From Candidatus Endomicrobiellum porotermitis (GTDB taxonomy: Bacteria; Elusimicrobiota; Endomicrobiia; Endomicrobiales; Endomicrobiaceae): a DNA stretch of 61,584 nucleotides. Positions 9,691 to 18,665 of this stretch are shown here, piece after piece (the stretch's first letter is position 1; every line of letters starts with the position of its first letter). The stretch lies in the NCBI GenBank assembly GCA_031289055.1, contig JAITQE010000023.1:1-61584 (forward strand), given 5' to 3'. Both the position numbers and the translations under genes were made by a program. The notes under the pieces were generated by a model, which was given only the letters and a program-made list of their open reading frames with translations, was not told the origin of the DNA and did no database searches.

Positions 9691-9907
9691 TTACTTTGCT
9701 TGCCCATCGTAGACTACAATATATTTTTTCAATTCCTTTTTTAAAAGTTTGCCGCGCTTTGTTCTAAAGCCATTTCAAATGTTTTCACCAAAGCATTGCG
9801 ATACATTTCATAATCTATGCATCCTTCTTCGCTTTTCATCAACAATCCATAAGACTTTTCAAGCGTCGTTATGCATCTCTTTAAAATTCAGTACTGATTT
9901 CGCTCAT
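9691..9907 (-). pseudogene. Frameshifted nucleotidyltransferase-substrate-binding-like protein
   Basis: Reading the minus strand in successive frames gives MSEISTE, then NFKEMHNDA, then LEKSYGLLMKSEEG and YRNALVKTFEMALEQS, and finally GKLLKKELKKY. Joined, this resembles the small helical HI0074-type nucleotidyltransferase substrate-binding proteins, the partners of minimal nucleotidyltransferases in toxin-antitoxin-like pairs. At least two frameshifts break it and the C-terminus is short. The family call is from memory of motif style and is tentative. That the stretch is a decayed gene is more certain. Confidence 0.45.
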
Positions 9908-9916
9908 TTCAACTCT

Positions 9917-11602
9917 TTATTTATTGCAAAACCCCTTAGAGTTAATTATTAAATTTCTCGCGTGGTCTAGAGCTGTTTTTGATATTTTTTCGCCGGATAC
10001 CATTCTGGCAATTTCTTCAATATGTTCGGATTCTTTTAAAACTTTCGCTCTTGTGTATGTTCTTGAATTTTCTATTTCTTTGTAAATTTTAATGTGCGTT
10101 TTGGCAAATGAGGCAACCTGCGCAAGATGGGTTATAGAAAACACTTGCTTTCTTTTTGCAAGTTTGGCAAGGTTTTCCCCAATTTTTCCCCCTGTTTTTC
10201 CGCCAGCGCCTGTATCAATCTCATCAAATACAGAAGTTTGATAGTTTTGAATTTTTGCAGACAATTCTATTGCAAGCAAAACTCTTGAAAGTTCGCCGCC
10301 TGACGCAGTACTTTTCAAAGGAAGAATTTTCTCCCCTTTGTTGGCGCAAAACATAAACTCTATAATGTCGTATCCGTTAGCCGAGGGTTCTTTTCTTGCA
10401 AATTTAACTTCAAACGCTGCATTTTTTATTTCCAATTCCAAAAGATTATCTTGCACAGATTTGGCTAAAATTTTAGCTGTTTTTTGTCTCTTTACGCTTA
10501 TCGCGCCGCAAACTTCCAACAAGCGTTTTCTATTTTCTTCAAGATCTATTTTAAGTTTATCTGAATTGTCTTTGTAACCGCTTAAGGAGTTTAACTCTGA
10601 AACAATTTTATCTTTGTATTTAATAATTTCTTCTATAGTATTGCCGTATTTTTTCTTTAGCTTTTTTATAAGTTCTGACCGCTCAAGAGAGTCGTTTAAC
10701 TTTTCAGGGTCTAAACTCGTCTTTGAAAGTATATTTTCAACTTCTCTATATGCTTCTTCCGCCTGATAGTAGGATTGCTCCATTAAAGATAAAGTTTCTG
10801 AAGCGTCTTCGCCGTAAGAGTTTATTAATTCAATGTTTTTTTTGGCTTTCAAAATACCGTCTAAAACTGCATTTTCTGAAGAATACAATATTGAAATTAC
10901 TTCTTGCAATAAGGAAGAAATTTTCTCGGCATTTTTTAATTTAGGAAGTTCCGCTTCAAGTTTTTCATCTTCGCCAAGTTCAGGGTTCGCATCGTCAATC
11001 TCTTTAATTTGGAAAGAATACAAATCAATTTTTCTTTCCCTTTCTGCATCGGAGAGATTCATAGCCTCTATCTTTGATTCTAAATCTTTACCTTTCGCAT
11101 ATAAATCAGCTGATTTTTTTAACAAAGGTTTTAAATCTTCGACCTCATTATCCAATATTTCCAGCTGGGAATCTAAATCAAGAAGAGAATGCTTTTCGTT
11201 TTGTCCGTAAAAATCTATAAGGAGATCTCCAATAGAAGCAAGGGAAGAGATGCTTACTTGCGAATCATTCATAAAAGCTTTACTTTTCCCTGTGTTTTCT
11301 ATAGTTCTGCGAATTAGAATCGCGTCATCGTTAAATGGTATTGAAAAATTATTTAGAAACTCTGCAATTTTATCGCTCTTAGACTCAAAAGAGGCGCTTA
11401 TAGTACACACAGAACATCCCGCGCGTATTAACGCTAAGTCAGCTCTTGCGCCTGTAAGAAGCTCCATAGATTTTATTAATATAGATTTTCCAGCTCCAGT
11501 CTCGCCCGTAATCGCTGTAAATCCGCTTGAAAAATCTATATTTAAATCCTCAATCAAAGCGAAATTCTTAACGGACAGAGCGGACAACATTAAATGCTCC
11601 AA
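9917..11602 (-). CDS. recN: DNA repair protein RecN
   Basis: This 561-aa SMC-like ATPase acts in recombinational repair of double-strand breaks. The Walker A motif is GETGAGKS (residues 33-40). Two coiled-coil arms fill the middle, and the C-terminal Walker B and signature region is LSRVLLAIELSAK followed by VFDEIDTGAGG. The length is normal for RecN. The start overlaps the end of nadK by 13 bp, so the two are co-transcribed; nadK-recN is a common bacterial pairing. A second Met at residue 5 (MLSALSVKNF) matches typical RecN starts and is an alternative. Confidence 0.95.
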   Translation of the reverse strand: MEHLMLSALSVKNFALIEDLNIDFSSGFTAITGETGAGKSILIKSMELLTGARADLALIRAGCSVCTISASFESKSDKIAEFLNNFSIPFNDDAILIRRTIENTGKSKAFMNDSQVSISSLASIGDLLIDFYGQNEKHSLLDLDSQLEILDNEVEDLKPLLKKSADLYAKGKDLESKIEAMNLSDAERERKIDLYSFQIKEIDDANPELGEDEKLEAELPKLKNAEKISSLLQEVISILYSSENAVLDGILKAKKNIELINSYGEDASETLSLMEQSYYQAEEAYREVENILSKTSLDPEKLNDSLERSELIKKLKKKYGNTIEEIIKYKDKIVSELNSLSGYKDNSDKLKIDLEENRKRLLEVCGAISVKRQKTAKILAKSVQDNLLELEIKNAAFEVKFARKEPSANGYDIIEFMFCANKGEKILPLKSTASGGELSRVLLAIELSAKIQNYQTSVFDEIDTGAGGKTGGKIGENLAKLAKRKQVFSITHLAQVASFAKTHIKIYKEIENSRTYTRAKVLKESEHIEEIARMVSGEKISKTALDHARNLIINSKGFCNK

Positions 11603-12411
11603 TGCAATTTTGTCTTTAAAGTCTCAAAATAAGATTTACTACGATTTTTTATAAGCTTTAATGGTTTTTTATAGAGAGCAAACTTTACGATAGAACCGTT
11701 GAGCAAAGTGTAATTTTCCTGACCGTCTATTGATATCATAATTTTGCCAGACCCGTACTTATTTTTGGCAGCAAAAGAGACGCGACTCTTGTCAGACAAT
11801 ATCATAGGTCTCTGCGTTAATGTGTGAGGCGAAATAGGCGTAAGAATGAACACAGGTATATTAGGATAAACTATAGGTCCCGAAGCGGCTAGAGAATAAG
11901 CCGTTGAGCCTGTCGGCGTAGATATAATCATTCCGTCGCATTTATATTCCGCAGTGAAATCTTTGTCTATATTAACATCAACAGTAATGAGTTTCCCCCC
12001 TGTTAAAGAACGAACTACGCAGTCGTTTGCGGCTATTGTTTTTATTTTCTTGCCGTTATATGCAAATTCAACCGATAACAAAATTCTTTTTTCTATTTTT
12101 AAACCCGAAAAAAACAAATTTTTTAAGAAATCAAAAACTTCATTTGCGTCAGTATCGGTTAAAAATCCAAGAGAGCCGAGATTTATGCCTTTTACAGGCA
12201 CGGACAAAGGCGAGAATGTCCTTATAACTTTCAGCATTGTGCCGTCGCCGCCGATAGATAGAACAAAATCAAATTTTTTGGGTTTTACGGACATGGAATC
12301 GTTTAAAAATACTTTACACTTGTTCTCTTTAAGTCGCGTCGCAATCTCAAGAGCAAGTTTTTTAGCGCTCGCTTTAGACTTGTTATAAATAACGCCGGCA
12401 TTATATTTCAT
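11590..12411 (-). CDS. nadK: NAD kinase
   Basis: This 273-aa enzyme phosphorylates NAD+ to NADP+ in the cytosol. The diagnostic GGDGT is at residues 54-58 (LSIGGDGTMLK). The conserved NADP-site segments are present: GINLGSLGFLTD, the acidic CDGMIISTPTGSTAYSLAASGP, and the C-terminal LSPHTL-like patch PISPHTLTQRPMI. The length fits the family. It is the first gene of the nadK-recN operon and is divergent from the penicillin-binding protein gene. The -10 box lies 6 nt before the ATG (see the promoter entry). Confidence 0.95.
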   Translation of the reverse strand: MKYNAGVIYNKSKASAKKLALEIATRLKENKCKVFLNDSMSVKPKKFDFVLSIGGDGTMLKVIRTFSPLSVPVKGINLGSLGFLTDTDANEVFDFLKNLFFSGLKIEKRILLSVEFAYNGKKIKTIAANDCVVRSLTGGKLITVDVNIDKDFTAEYKCDGMIISTPTGSTAYSLAASGPIVYPNIPVFILTPISPHTLTQRPMILSDKSRVSFAAKNKYGSGKIMISIDGQENYTLLNGSIVKFALYKKPLKLIKNRSKSYFETLKTKLHWSI

Positions 12412-12423
12412 GCGGTTATTATA
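12412..12423 (-). promoter_or_regulatory. nadK -10 box, predicted leaderless start
   Basis: The minus strand reads TATAAT (12418-12423), then AACCGC, then the nadK ATG. With the usual 6-nt gap from the -10 box to +1, transcription would start at the A of the ATG. No Shine-Dalgarno sequence can fit. No clear -35 hexamer is present, so activity is uncertain. Confidence 0.5.
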
Positions 12424-12492
12424 TAAAATTTTAGCAAAAACTTTTACAACCGCAAGGCGCGTAAATAAGTCTACAAACCGCGTTTGCAGCTA

Positions 12493-12521
12493 TTGAAACA
12501 ATCCGCAGTTTAAAATATAAT
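12493..12521 (+). promoter_or_regulatory. Promoter of the class A PBP gene
   Basis: TTGAAA (12493-12498) and TATAAT (12516-12521) are separated by 17 bp, a near-consensus sigma-70-type promoter. The ATG at 12533 lies 11 nt after the -10 box, so the leader would be about 5 nt with no room for a Shine-Dalgarno sequence. Confidence 0.75.
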
Positions 12522-12532
12522 TACTTTACATT

Positions 12533-14671
12533 ATGAGATATCAGCTTAAATTAAAAAAAAACGTCTTTTCCAGATTTATTTTTATCACGATATTTTCTGC
12601 GCTTGCTATAATCGTTTGCGGTAAAATTATTTCAAATTTTATAGACAATCTTCCGTCAATACAACAACTTGGGGATTATACGCCTAATTTATCAACCAAA
12701 ATTTACGATAAAGACAACAATCTTATAGCTGAACTTTTCACGGAAAGACGCGTTCTTACTCCTATAAAAGATATCTCTGTAAATTTACAAAACGCATTTA
12801 TATCCATTGAAGACAACGATTTTTTTAAACACTGGGGAATTTCAATAAAAGGCATAATACGAGCTTGCGCAAGGGTATTATTAAAAGGAAGAGCTGCCGA
12901 AGGCGGTTCCACAATTACTCAACAACTTGCAAAAACTATATTCTTAACCCGTGAAAAAACTATAGTAAGAAAAATTAAAGAAGCTTTACTTACAGTACAA
13001 CTTGAAAAAAACTACTCAAAAAATGAAATTTTGCAATTTTACATAAACCAAATTTATTTTGGAAGCGGAGCGCACGGCGTACAGTCGGCAGCGGAGATAT
13101 ACTTTAATAAAGACGTAAAAGATTTAAATCTCGCCGAATGCGCCATGCTTGCGGCGATACCTAAATCGCCCAATTATTACAACCCTTTTAAAAACGCTAA
13201 AGCCGCTATTGCAAGAAAAAACCTAGTCTTATCAAGAATGAGACAGCTTGGCTATATAACGCGGGAGCAAGAAAAAGAAGCTCTTGAAACGACTTTGCCT
13301 ATAAAAGCTTCTTCGCTAAAAAAAGAAGAAAAGGGACATTATTTTGTAGAAGCTTTAAGACTTATACTTGAACCAAAATATGGAACAAACGTTTTGTTTA
13401 GAGACGGTTTGTCAATTTACACTACTCTTGATATGCAAGCTCAAACTGCGGCTGAGAAAGTAATTGAAGAAACCCTTGCCGACTTTGATAAAGGGAAATT
13501 AAGATTTTTTGAGATAACAAAACAAACGCCTGTAAAAGTTCAAGGCGCTCTTATAGCAATAGACCCCAAAAACGGCGCGATAAGAGCTATGGTTGGAGGA
13601 CGCAGTTTTAAAGAATCGCAGTTTAACAGAGCAATCCAAGCAAAAAGACAAGCAGGTTCGGCTTTTAAACCGTTCGTATATCTTACGGCAATACAACAAG
13701 GGTTTACGCCCGCGTCCACGCTTGAAGACGAACCTTTAGTGTTTATGTGCAACAGAGGTTCGTGGGACTTAGTTTCAAGAGATATAACCTATATTGAAAC
13801 AATAGCCGAAAATGTTTTTGAAGACGATTTAATTGACACAAACAAAGTTTGGGCGCCAAAGAATTACAGTAAAAAATTTAGAGGAACAATAACTTTAAGA
13901 ACGGCTTTAGCGTTATCAATAAACACTTGCGCGGTTGAGTTGATAATGAAAACAACGCCTGTAAAAGTTATTGAATCGGCAAAAAACCTTGGCATAACCA
14001 CGCCTCTTATAAATTCATATTCTCTTGCGCTTGGAGCAAGCGACGTTATTCTTGAACAAATGGTCTCGGCTTTTGCAGTTTTTGCTTCGGGAGGAATTAA
14101 AACAAAACCTTATATAATAACGCGAATACTTGATAAGTGCGGAAAAGTATTGGAAGAAAACATTCCAGAACAAGAAGAAGTCCTCTCGCCTCAAGTATGC
14201 TTTATTTTGACTAATATGCTTAAAGCCGTTGTTGAAAAAGGAAGCGGCTGGTATGCCAAAAATTTAGGAAGACCTTGCGCTGGAAAAACCGGAACTACAA
14301 ACGGTGGAAGCGACGCTTGGTTTGTTGGGTATACTCCGCAACTTGTCGCAGGCGTTTGGATTGGATATGACGATCGTTCAATGCCGCTGGGCGATAGGGT
14401 TACCGGAGGAGGTCTCGCGTGTCCTATATGGACCAGATTTATGAAAGAAGCGCTTGAAGGAAAGCCTGTGTTAGATTTTAAACAACCTGATGATATAGAA
14501 TGGGCGCTGATTGATCCAAGCACAGGCTTATTGGCTTTAAGCAACACGCAAGGAGCGTTTTTAGAGGCGTTTAGAAAAGGGACCGCTCCGACTCAATACT
14601 ATAATCAATCAACTAAAAATTCCGACGAACAAGAAAAGCAGGATTTGAGCAGAGAAGAAGAAGGGTTCTAG
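12533..14671 (+). CDS. mrcA: Class A penicillin-binding protein (PBP1A)
   Basis: This 712-aa bifunctional peptidoglycan synthase is anchored by one N-terminal membrane helix (residues 15-35). The glycosyltransferase domain shows EDNDFFKHWG and the GGSTITQQLAK motif. The transpeptidase domain has the active-site SxxK as Ser376-Lys379 (QAGSAFKPF), SxN as Ser462-Asn464 (LSINTC) and KTG at 585-587. Everything needed for glycan polymerisation and cross-linking is present, so the cell still builds peptidoglycan. The gene is alone on the + strand between two minus-strand operons. It has a strong promoter and an almost leaderless start. Confidence 0.93.
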   Translation: MRYQLKLKKNVFSRFIFITIFSALAIIVCGKIISNFIDNLPSIQQLGDYTPNLSTKIYDKDNNLIAELFTERRVLTPIKDISVNLQNAFISIEDNDFFKHWGISIKGIIRACARVLLKGRAAEGGSTITQQLAKTIFLTREKTIVRKIKEALLTVQLEKNYSKNEILQFYINQIYFGSGAHGVQSAAEIYFNKDVKDLNLAECAMLAAIPKSPNYYNPFKNAKAAIARKNLVLSRMRQLGYITREQEKEALETTLPIKASSLKKEEKGHYFVEALRLILEPKYGTNVLFRDGLSIYTTLDMQAQTAAEKVIEETLADFDKGKLRFFEITKQTPVKVQGALIAIDPKNGAIRAMVGGRSFKESQFNRAIQAKRQAGSAFKPFVYLTAIQQGFTPASTLEDEPLVFMCNRGSWDLVSRDITYIETIAENVFEDDLIDTNKVWAPKNYSKKFRGTITLRTALALSINTCAVELIMKTTPVKVIESAKNLGITTPLINSYSLALGASDVILEQMVSAFAVFASGGIKTKPYIITRILDKCGKVLEENIPEQEEVLSPQVCFILTNMLKAVVEKGSGWYAKNLGRPCAGKTGTTNGGSDAWFVGYTPQLVAGVWIGYDDRSMPLGDRVTGGGLACPIWTRFMKEALEGKPVLDFKQPDDIEWALIDPSTGLLALSNTQGAFLEAFRKGTAPTQYYNQSTKNSDEQEKQDLSREEEGF

Positions 14672-14685
14672 AAAATAGAAAAATC

Positions 14686-16113
14686 TTATTCAAAAACTAT
14701 TTGATATTCTTCTCTAGCTACTTCCTGACTTGTTTTTATTTCAAAATCTGCATTAAACAATTCTTTTAGTCTAGACTTTCTTTCTTTGAAATAATCCGCA
14801 ACGTCAGGGTGAAGTTTTATTTTTATTTTCCCATGATATTCGTCAAATTTCAATTGTTCTATTTCATTGCAAACGTTTATAAAAATACATTCTTTTGACA
14901 AAACAAGTCCTAACCCTTTGCATACGGGACACGTATCGCCAAGCAAAGAAAACAGCGATTCTCTTTTTCTTTGCCTTGTCATTTCTATAAGTCCAAGTTT
15001 TGTTATAGGCCATATTTTTATTTTCGCTTTATCGCCTTTGGTCGCCTCGCGAAGTTTTTCCAAAACTTTTTGGCGGTTAACAGCTTTTTTCATATCTATA
15101 AAATCTATAACTATAATTCCGCCTATGTTTCTGAGTCTGAGCTGTCTTGCTATTTCAACCGCAGCTTCAATATTTGTAACCGTCGCCGTATCTTCTTGAG
15201 AAGTTTTTGCCGTAAACTTTCCGCTATTTACGTCTATGGCGCAAAGAGATTCTGCTTCTTGTATAATAAGGTATCCGCCTGATTGAAGCCTTGTTTTATT
15301 TGAACGAAGCCTTTTAATTTCTTCTTCAATACCATAAGCCTTAAATATAGGAGACTTGCCGCCGTACAAAACTATTCTGTCAAGCAATTCAGGCGAAACT
15401 ATTTTTACAAACTCAGTCACGTCGTTAAATTCTTTCGGAGAGGCTATATGCATAAGTCTCACATTATCCGAAAAATAGTCTCTTATCGTCTGGAAAACAA
15501 CGCCTAAATCCTTATGTATAAGACTCATGGACTTAGCGTCGTTAAACCTTAAAACAATAGACGCCCAAAGCCTTGTCAAATACTTTATCTCGCTTCTGAT
15601 TTCAGATTCATCGGCGTCTTCTGCTTCTGTCCTTACAATTATACCGCCTGGAATATCTTTTTTTATTTCAGCAATGATATTTTTTAATCTATCGTGTTCT
15701 TTTTCATCTCCGATATTTTTTGATATGCCTATATTATTGCTAAAAGGCATGTATACAAGAAGTCTTCCAGGAAGAGAAATATCCATTGTAACTTTAGGTC
15801 CCTTCGTACTGATAGGCTCCTTATAAATCTGAACCATCGCATCCTGCCCAACTTTAATCATATTTTCTATATTTTTTTCTTTTCTTTGGGCTATTATATC
15901 GTCAATTCCAAGATATGCGCTTTTGCCAAAACCTATATCAATAAAAGCGGATCCTAGCGCAGGCACGATATTTTGCACAACGCCTTTATAAATATTGTTT
16001 AAAATCTTTTCTGACTCCCTTCTTTCAATAAATAAGTCAAAAAGCTTGCCGTCTTCAAGCACGGCAACCGTCGTCTCTTCAAGAGTTCTATTTACTACTA
16101 TTTCTTTGTTCAC
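14686..16113 (-). CDS. rng: Ribonuclease G (RNase E/G family)
   Basis: This 475-aa endoribonuclease functions in rRNA maturation and mRNA decay. An N-terminal S1 domain (GSAFIDIGFGKSAYLG) is followed by the catalytic core, with Asp in CAIDVNSGKFT and in GGIIVIDFIDM as the two Mg2+ ligands. The zinc-link Cys pair is in DTCPVCKGLG. The short length without an RNase E-type scaffold tail makes it RNase G-like. It lies 20 bp downstream of the radical SAM gene, a pairing common in Clostridia and related bacteria. Confidence 0.93.
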   Translation of the reverse strand: MNKEIVVNRTLEETTVAVLEDGKLFDLFIERRESEKILNNIYKGVVQNIVPALGSAFIDIGFGKSAYLGIDDIIAQRKEKNIENMIKVGQDAMVQIYKEPISTKGPKVTMDISLPGRLLVYMPFSNNIGISKNIGDEKEHDRLKNIIAEIKKDIPGGIIVRTEAEDADESEIRSEIKYLTRLWASIVLRFNDAKSMSLIHKDLGVVFQTIRDYFSDNVRLMHIASPKEFNDVTEFVKIVSPELLDRIVLYGGKSPIFKAYGIEEEIKRLRSNKTRLQSGGYLIIQEAESLCAIDVNSGKFTAKTSQEDTATVTNIEAAVEIARQLRLRNIGGIIVIDFIDMKKAVNRQKVLEKLREATKGDKAKIKIWPITKLGLIEMTRQRKRESLFSLLGDTCPVCKGLGLVLSKECIFINVCNEIEQLKFDEYHGKIKIKLHPDVADYFKERKSRLKELFNADFEIKTSQEVAREEYQIVFE

Positions 16114-16133
16114 CTTTTTCCCACTTCAACAAA

Positions 16134-18599
16134 TTACGGCAAAAACAATTCTCCCTTCTTAGTTTCAATATACAAATTTGTTCTTTCTATATCGTATATT
16201 CTGCCATAATTTTCTTTATTTTCCAATAATTCATTTAAAACAGCTTCCGGCTTTACGGTTTTGCCGCTGCCAAAACGTATCTGAAGTTTTAAAGCGTCAT
16301 TTTCACTAGTAAAGTTCCTTATTAAAGGCTTAGCGTCAACAGTTATACCTTTGCCTTTTTTTACTTTTTCAATAATTATTGAATCTCGCGTTAAAAATTC
16401 GGCAATTTCATCTCGGCTTACTTCAATGCCTTTTATTTCATATTCTGCAACATTTGACAAAATATCTATTGAAGGAAAATTTAAAGGCACTCTTTTTGCA
16501 TCAAGCGCTTTAAACCCTTCCGGCAAAACTCTCGCAAACTCTTTTTTAACTTCTTCTATATCAACTTTCCGCGTAAAATATAATTCCACGTATTCGCTTG
16601 CGCTTTCCTGCCCTATAGACAACGGCGGACCGTAAGACGATTTCACTTGCGAACTAAATCCTGCCGTAAAGGCTATTGGAAGACCTGAACGTCTAGCAGC
16701 TCTTCTAAAAACTTCTATTTGTTCCAAGTGGGATATAAATTTGATCGTTCCTTTCTTTGAAAAACGAAGTCGTAAACGCATAGCAGGAGGCAAAACGGAG
16801 ATTGTAGGTTCAACATAATTTGCAGGCACCGAGCAGTTTGATTTGTCAAACTGCTCTGCCAAAATATCCGCTGTTTCATTTATGCCTTTAATATAATCTT
16901 CGTAAAGATCTTTCTTAGACATGCCGAAAAATAAATGATCCCATGGGAAAATTTCATCAGGCTTTCTTTCTCTGCGCGCGTAAAAATTCAAGTCTATATT
17001 GCTTTCGGCAAGAGCTTCGTCCCATATATTATTGCCAAATTTATCAGCCCACTGGTCAAACCTAGCGCCTTTCTGCCACGCTTTATAAATAACTATTGAA
17101 AGACGTCTATCCCCTTTTGCTATCAAAGCCTCTAACACGCTTGACCCGAGATTATGGGTTTTAACATCCGCGGGAAGAAATTTATGCAGAAAATCTATTT
17201 TTTGCTTTATAGAGTCCGCGCTTGCCATTGACGCCCATTGAAAAGCAGTCTGCGATTTTGGCACAAAAGGAGAAACTGTTACAGTGAAATTTAATCCTCT
17301 TGCTTCTTTTTTGACAAGTTTTACCAAGCGCTCAATTCCTGATAAATCTTCGTCAGTTTCCGTAGGGAGACCTATCATAAAATAAAGTTTTATCGCTTTC
17401 CAACCCATAGCGTTTGCCGTAAGCAAAGTCTCAACAATCTGTTTTTCGGAAAGATATTTTCCTATGACGTTTCTCAATCTATCGGAGCCCGCTTCTGGAG
17501 CAAACGTAAGAGTAGGTCTTTTACTTCTGTTTATATATTGGGCAACTTTTAAAGAACGTTCATTGCATCTTAAAGACGGCAAAGAAATATTTAATTTGGA
17601 ATCGCCGTATAAATTGTTTGTTTCTATAAGAAGTTTATCTAAGCGTTTATAGTCGCTGCAGGAAAGAGAAGAAAACGCAATCTCTTCAAAACCTGTAGCT
17701 TCTATGCCTTTTTTTACAAGTCCCAACAATTTCTCAAGAGGTCTCTGCCTCCAAGGACGATAGTATTTTGAGGCTTGACAAAAACGACACTGTCCCGGAC
17801 AACCTCTTGCAACTTCAATATTTAATCTGTTGTGCACAGTTTCAACAAAAGGGATTATCTTTTTCTCAGGAAAGTACGCGTTTTCAAGATTTAAAAGCCT
17901 CTTTTTTACCACAGGCTTTATATCAGACGAAATAGGCGTTACGGATTTTACCGTATTATCGTCATTATACTGCACATCGTAAAAAGACGGAACGTAAACG
18001 CCTTCTACGCTTGAAAGTTTTTTTAATGTCTCAAGCCTTGAAAGTTTATTCTTTTTGGCTTCCTTACATACCCTTATTATATCTTGCAAAGCTTCTTCGC
18101 CATCGCCTAAAACAAATAAATCAAAAAAATCGCAAAAAGGCTCCGGGTTAGTTAACGCCGGACCGCCAGCTATTACAAGAGGCTCGTCTTCCTTTCTGTC
18201 TTTTGAAAATATTGAAACGCCCGATAAATCCAAAATATTAACAACGTTAGTTGCAACAAGCTCGCATTGTATTGTTATTCCAAGAATATCAAAACTTCTT
18301 AATTCGCTATGAGATTCTAAAGAGAATAGCTTAAGATTTTCTCTTCTTAAAATATCTTCCAAGTCCGTATCGGGAGCAAAAGCCCTTTCGCAACGAGCAA
18401 GTTTCTTCTCGTTTACTAAGTGGTACAATATTTCAAGCCCTAAGTTTGAAGCCCCAACTTCATAAATATCCGGAAAACACAAAGCTACAGAAAAATCTGC
18501 AGACATGTCAGCTGGATGAGAGTTAAGTTCGCTATTTATATATCTTGCTGGTTTTTGTACTAAATTTAATATCTTTTCAATTTTTGATAAATTTTTCAT
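16134..18599 (-). CDS. B12-binding-type radical SAM protein fused to a TIGR03936/DUF2344 domain
   Basis: I place the start at Met 18599 (MKNLSKIEKILN), giving about 821 aa. An open frame continues upstream to 18671 but would overlap the divergent antiporter gene. The N-terminal part is a B12-binding-like fold (PDIYEVGASNLGLEIL). The radical SAM core has the CxxxCxxC cluster in RGCPGQCRFC. The C-terminal part (LRLRFSKKGTIKFISHLEQ onward) is the small TIGR03936 domain that is often a separate gene. Family members sit next to rng and rplU in many bacteria; their substrate is not established, though a tRNA or rRNA modification is plausible. The -10 box is 10 nt from this ATG. Confidence 0.88.
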   Translation of the reverse strand: MKNLSKIEKILNLVQKPARYINSELNSHPADMSADFSVALCFPDIYEVGASNLGLEILYHLVNEKKLARCERAFAPDTDLEDILRRENLKLFSLESHSELRSFDILGITIQCELVATNVVNILDLSGVSIFSKDRKEDEPLVIAGGPALTNPEPFCDFFDLFVLGDGEEALQDIIRVCKEAKKNKLSRLETLKKLSSVEGVYVPSFYDVQYNDDNTVKSVTPISSDIKPVVKKRLLNLENAYFPEKKIIPFVETVHNRLNIEVARGCPGQCRFCQASKYYRPWRQRPLEKLLGLVKKGIEATGFEEIAFSSLSCSDYKRLDKLLIETNNLYGDSKLNISLPSLRCNERSLKVAQYINRSKRPTLTFAPEAGSDRLRNVIGKYLSEKQIVETLLTANAMGWKAIKLYFMIGLPTETDEDLSGIERLVKLVKKEARGLNFTVTVSPFVPKSQTAFQWASMASADSIKQKIDFLHKFLPADVKTHNLGSSVLEALIAKGDRRLSIVIYKAWQKGARFDQWADKFGNNIWDEALAESNIDLNFYARRERKPDEIFPWDHLFFGMSKKDLYEDYIKGINETADILAEQFDKSNCSVPANYVEPTISVLPPAMRLRLRFSKKGTIKFISHLEQIEVFRRAARRSGLPIAFTAGFSSQVKSSYGPPLSIGQESASEYVELYFTRKVDIEEVKKEFARVLPEGFKALDAKRVPLNFPSIDILSNVAEYEIKGIEVSRDEIAEFLTRDSIIIEKVKKGKGITVDAKPLIRNFTSENDALKLQIRFGSGKTVKPEAVLNELLENKENYGRIYDIERTNLYIETKKGELFLP

Positions 18600-18615
18600 A
18601 ATGTCGTATATTATA
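18600..18615 (-). promoter_or_regulatory. -10 box of the radical SAM-rng operon
   Basis: The minus strand reads TATAAT (18610-18615), then 10 nt, then the ATG chosen for the radical SAM gene, leaving a leader of about 4 nt. No convincing -35 is seen. Confidence 0.4.
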
Positions 18616-18665
18616 CACAATTTACATATCATACCTTTGTTCAATTTTCTTTGGGCGGAATATAA

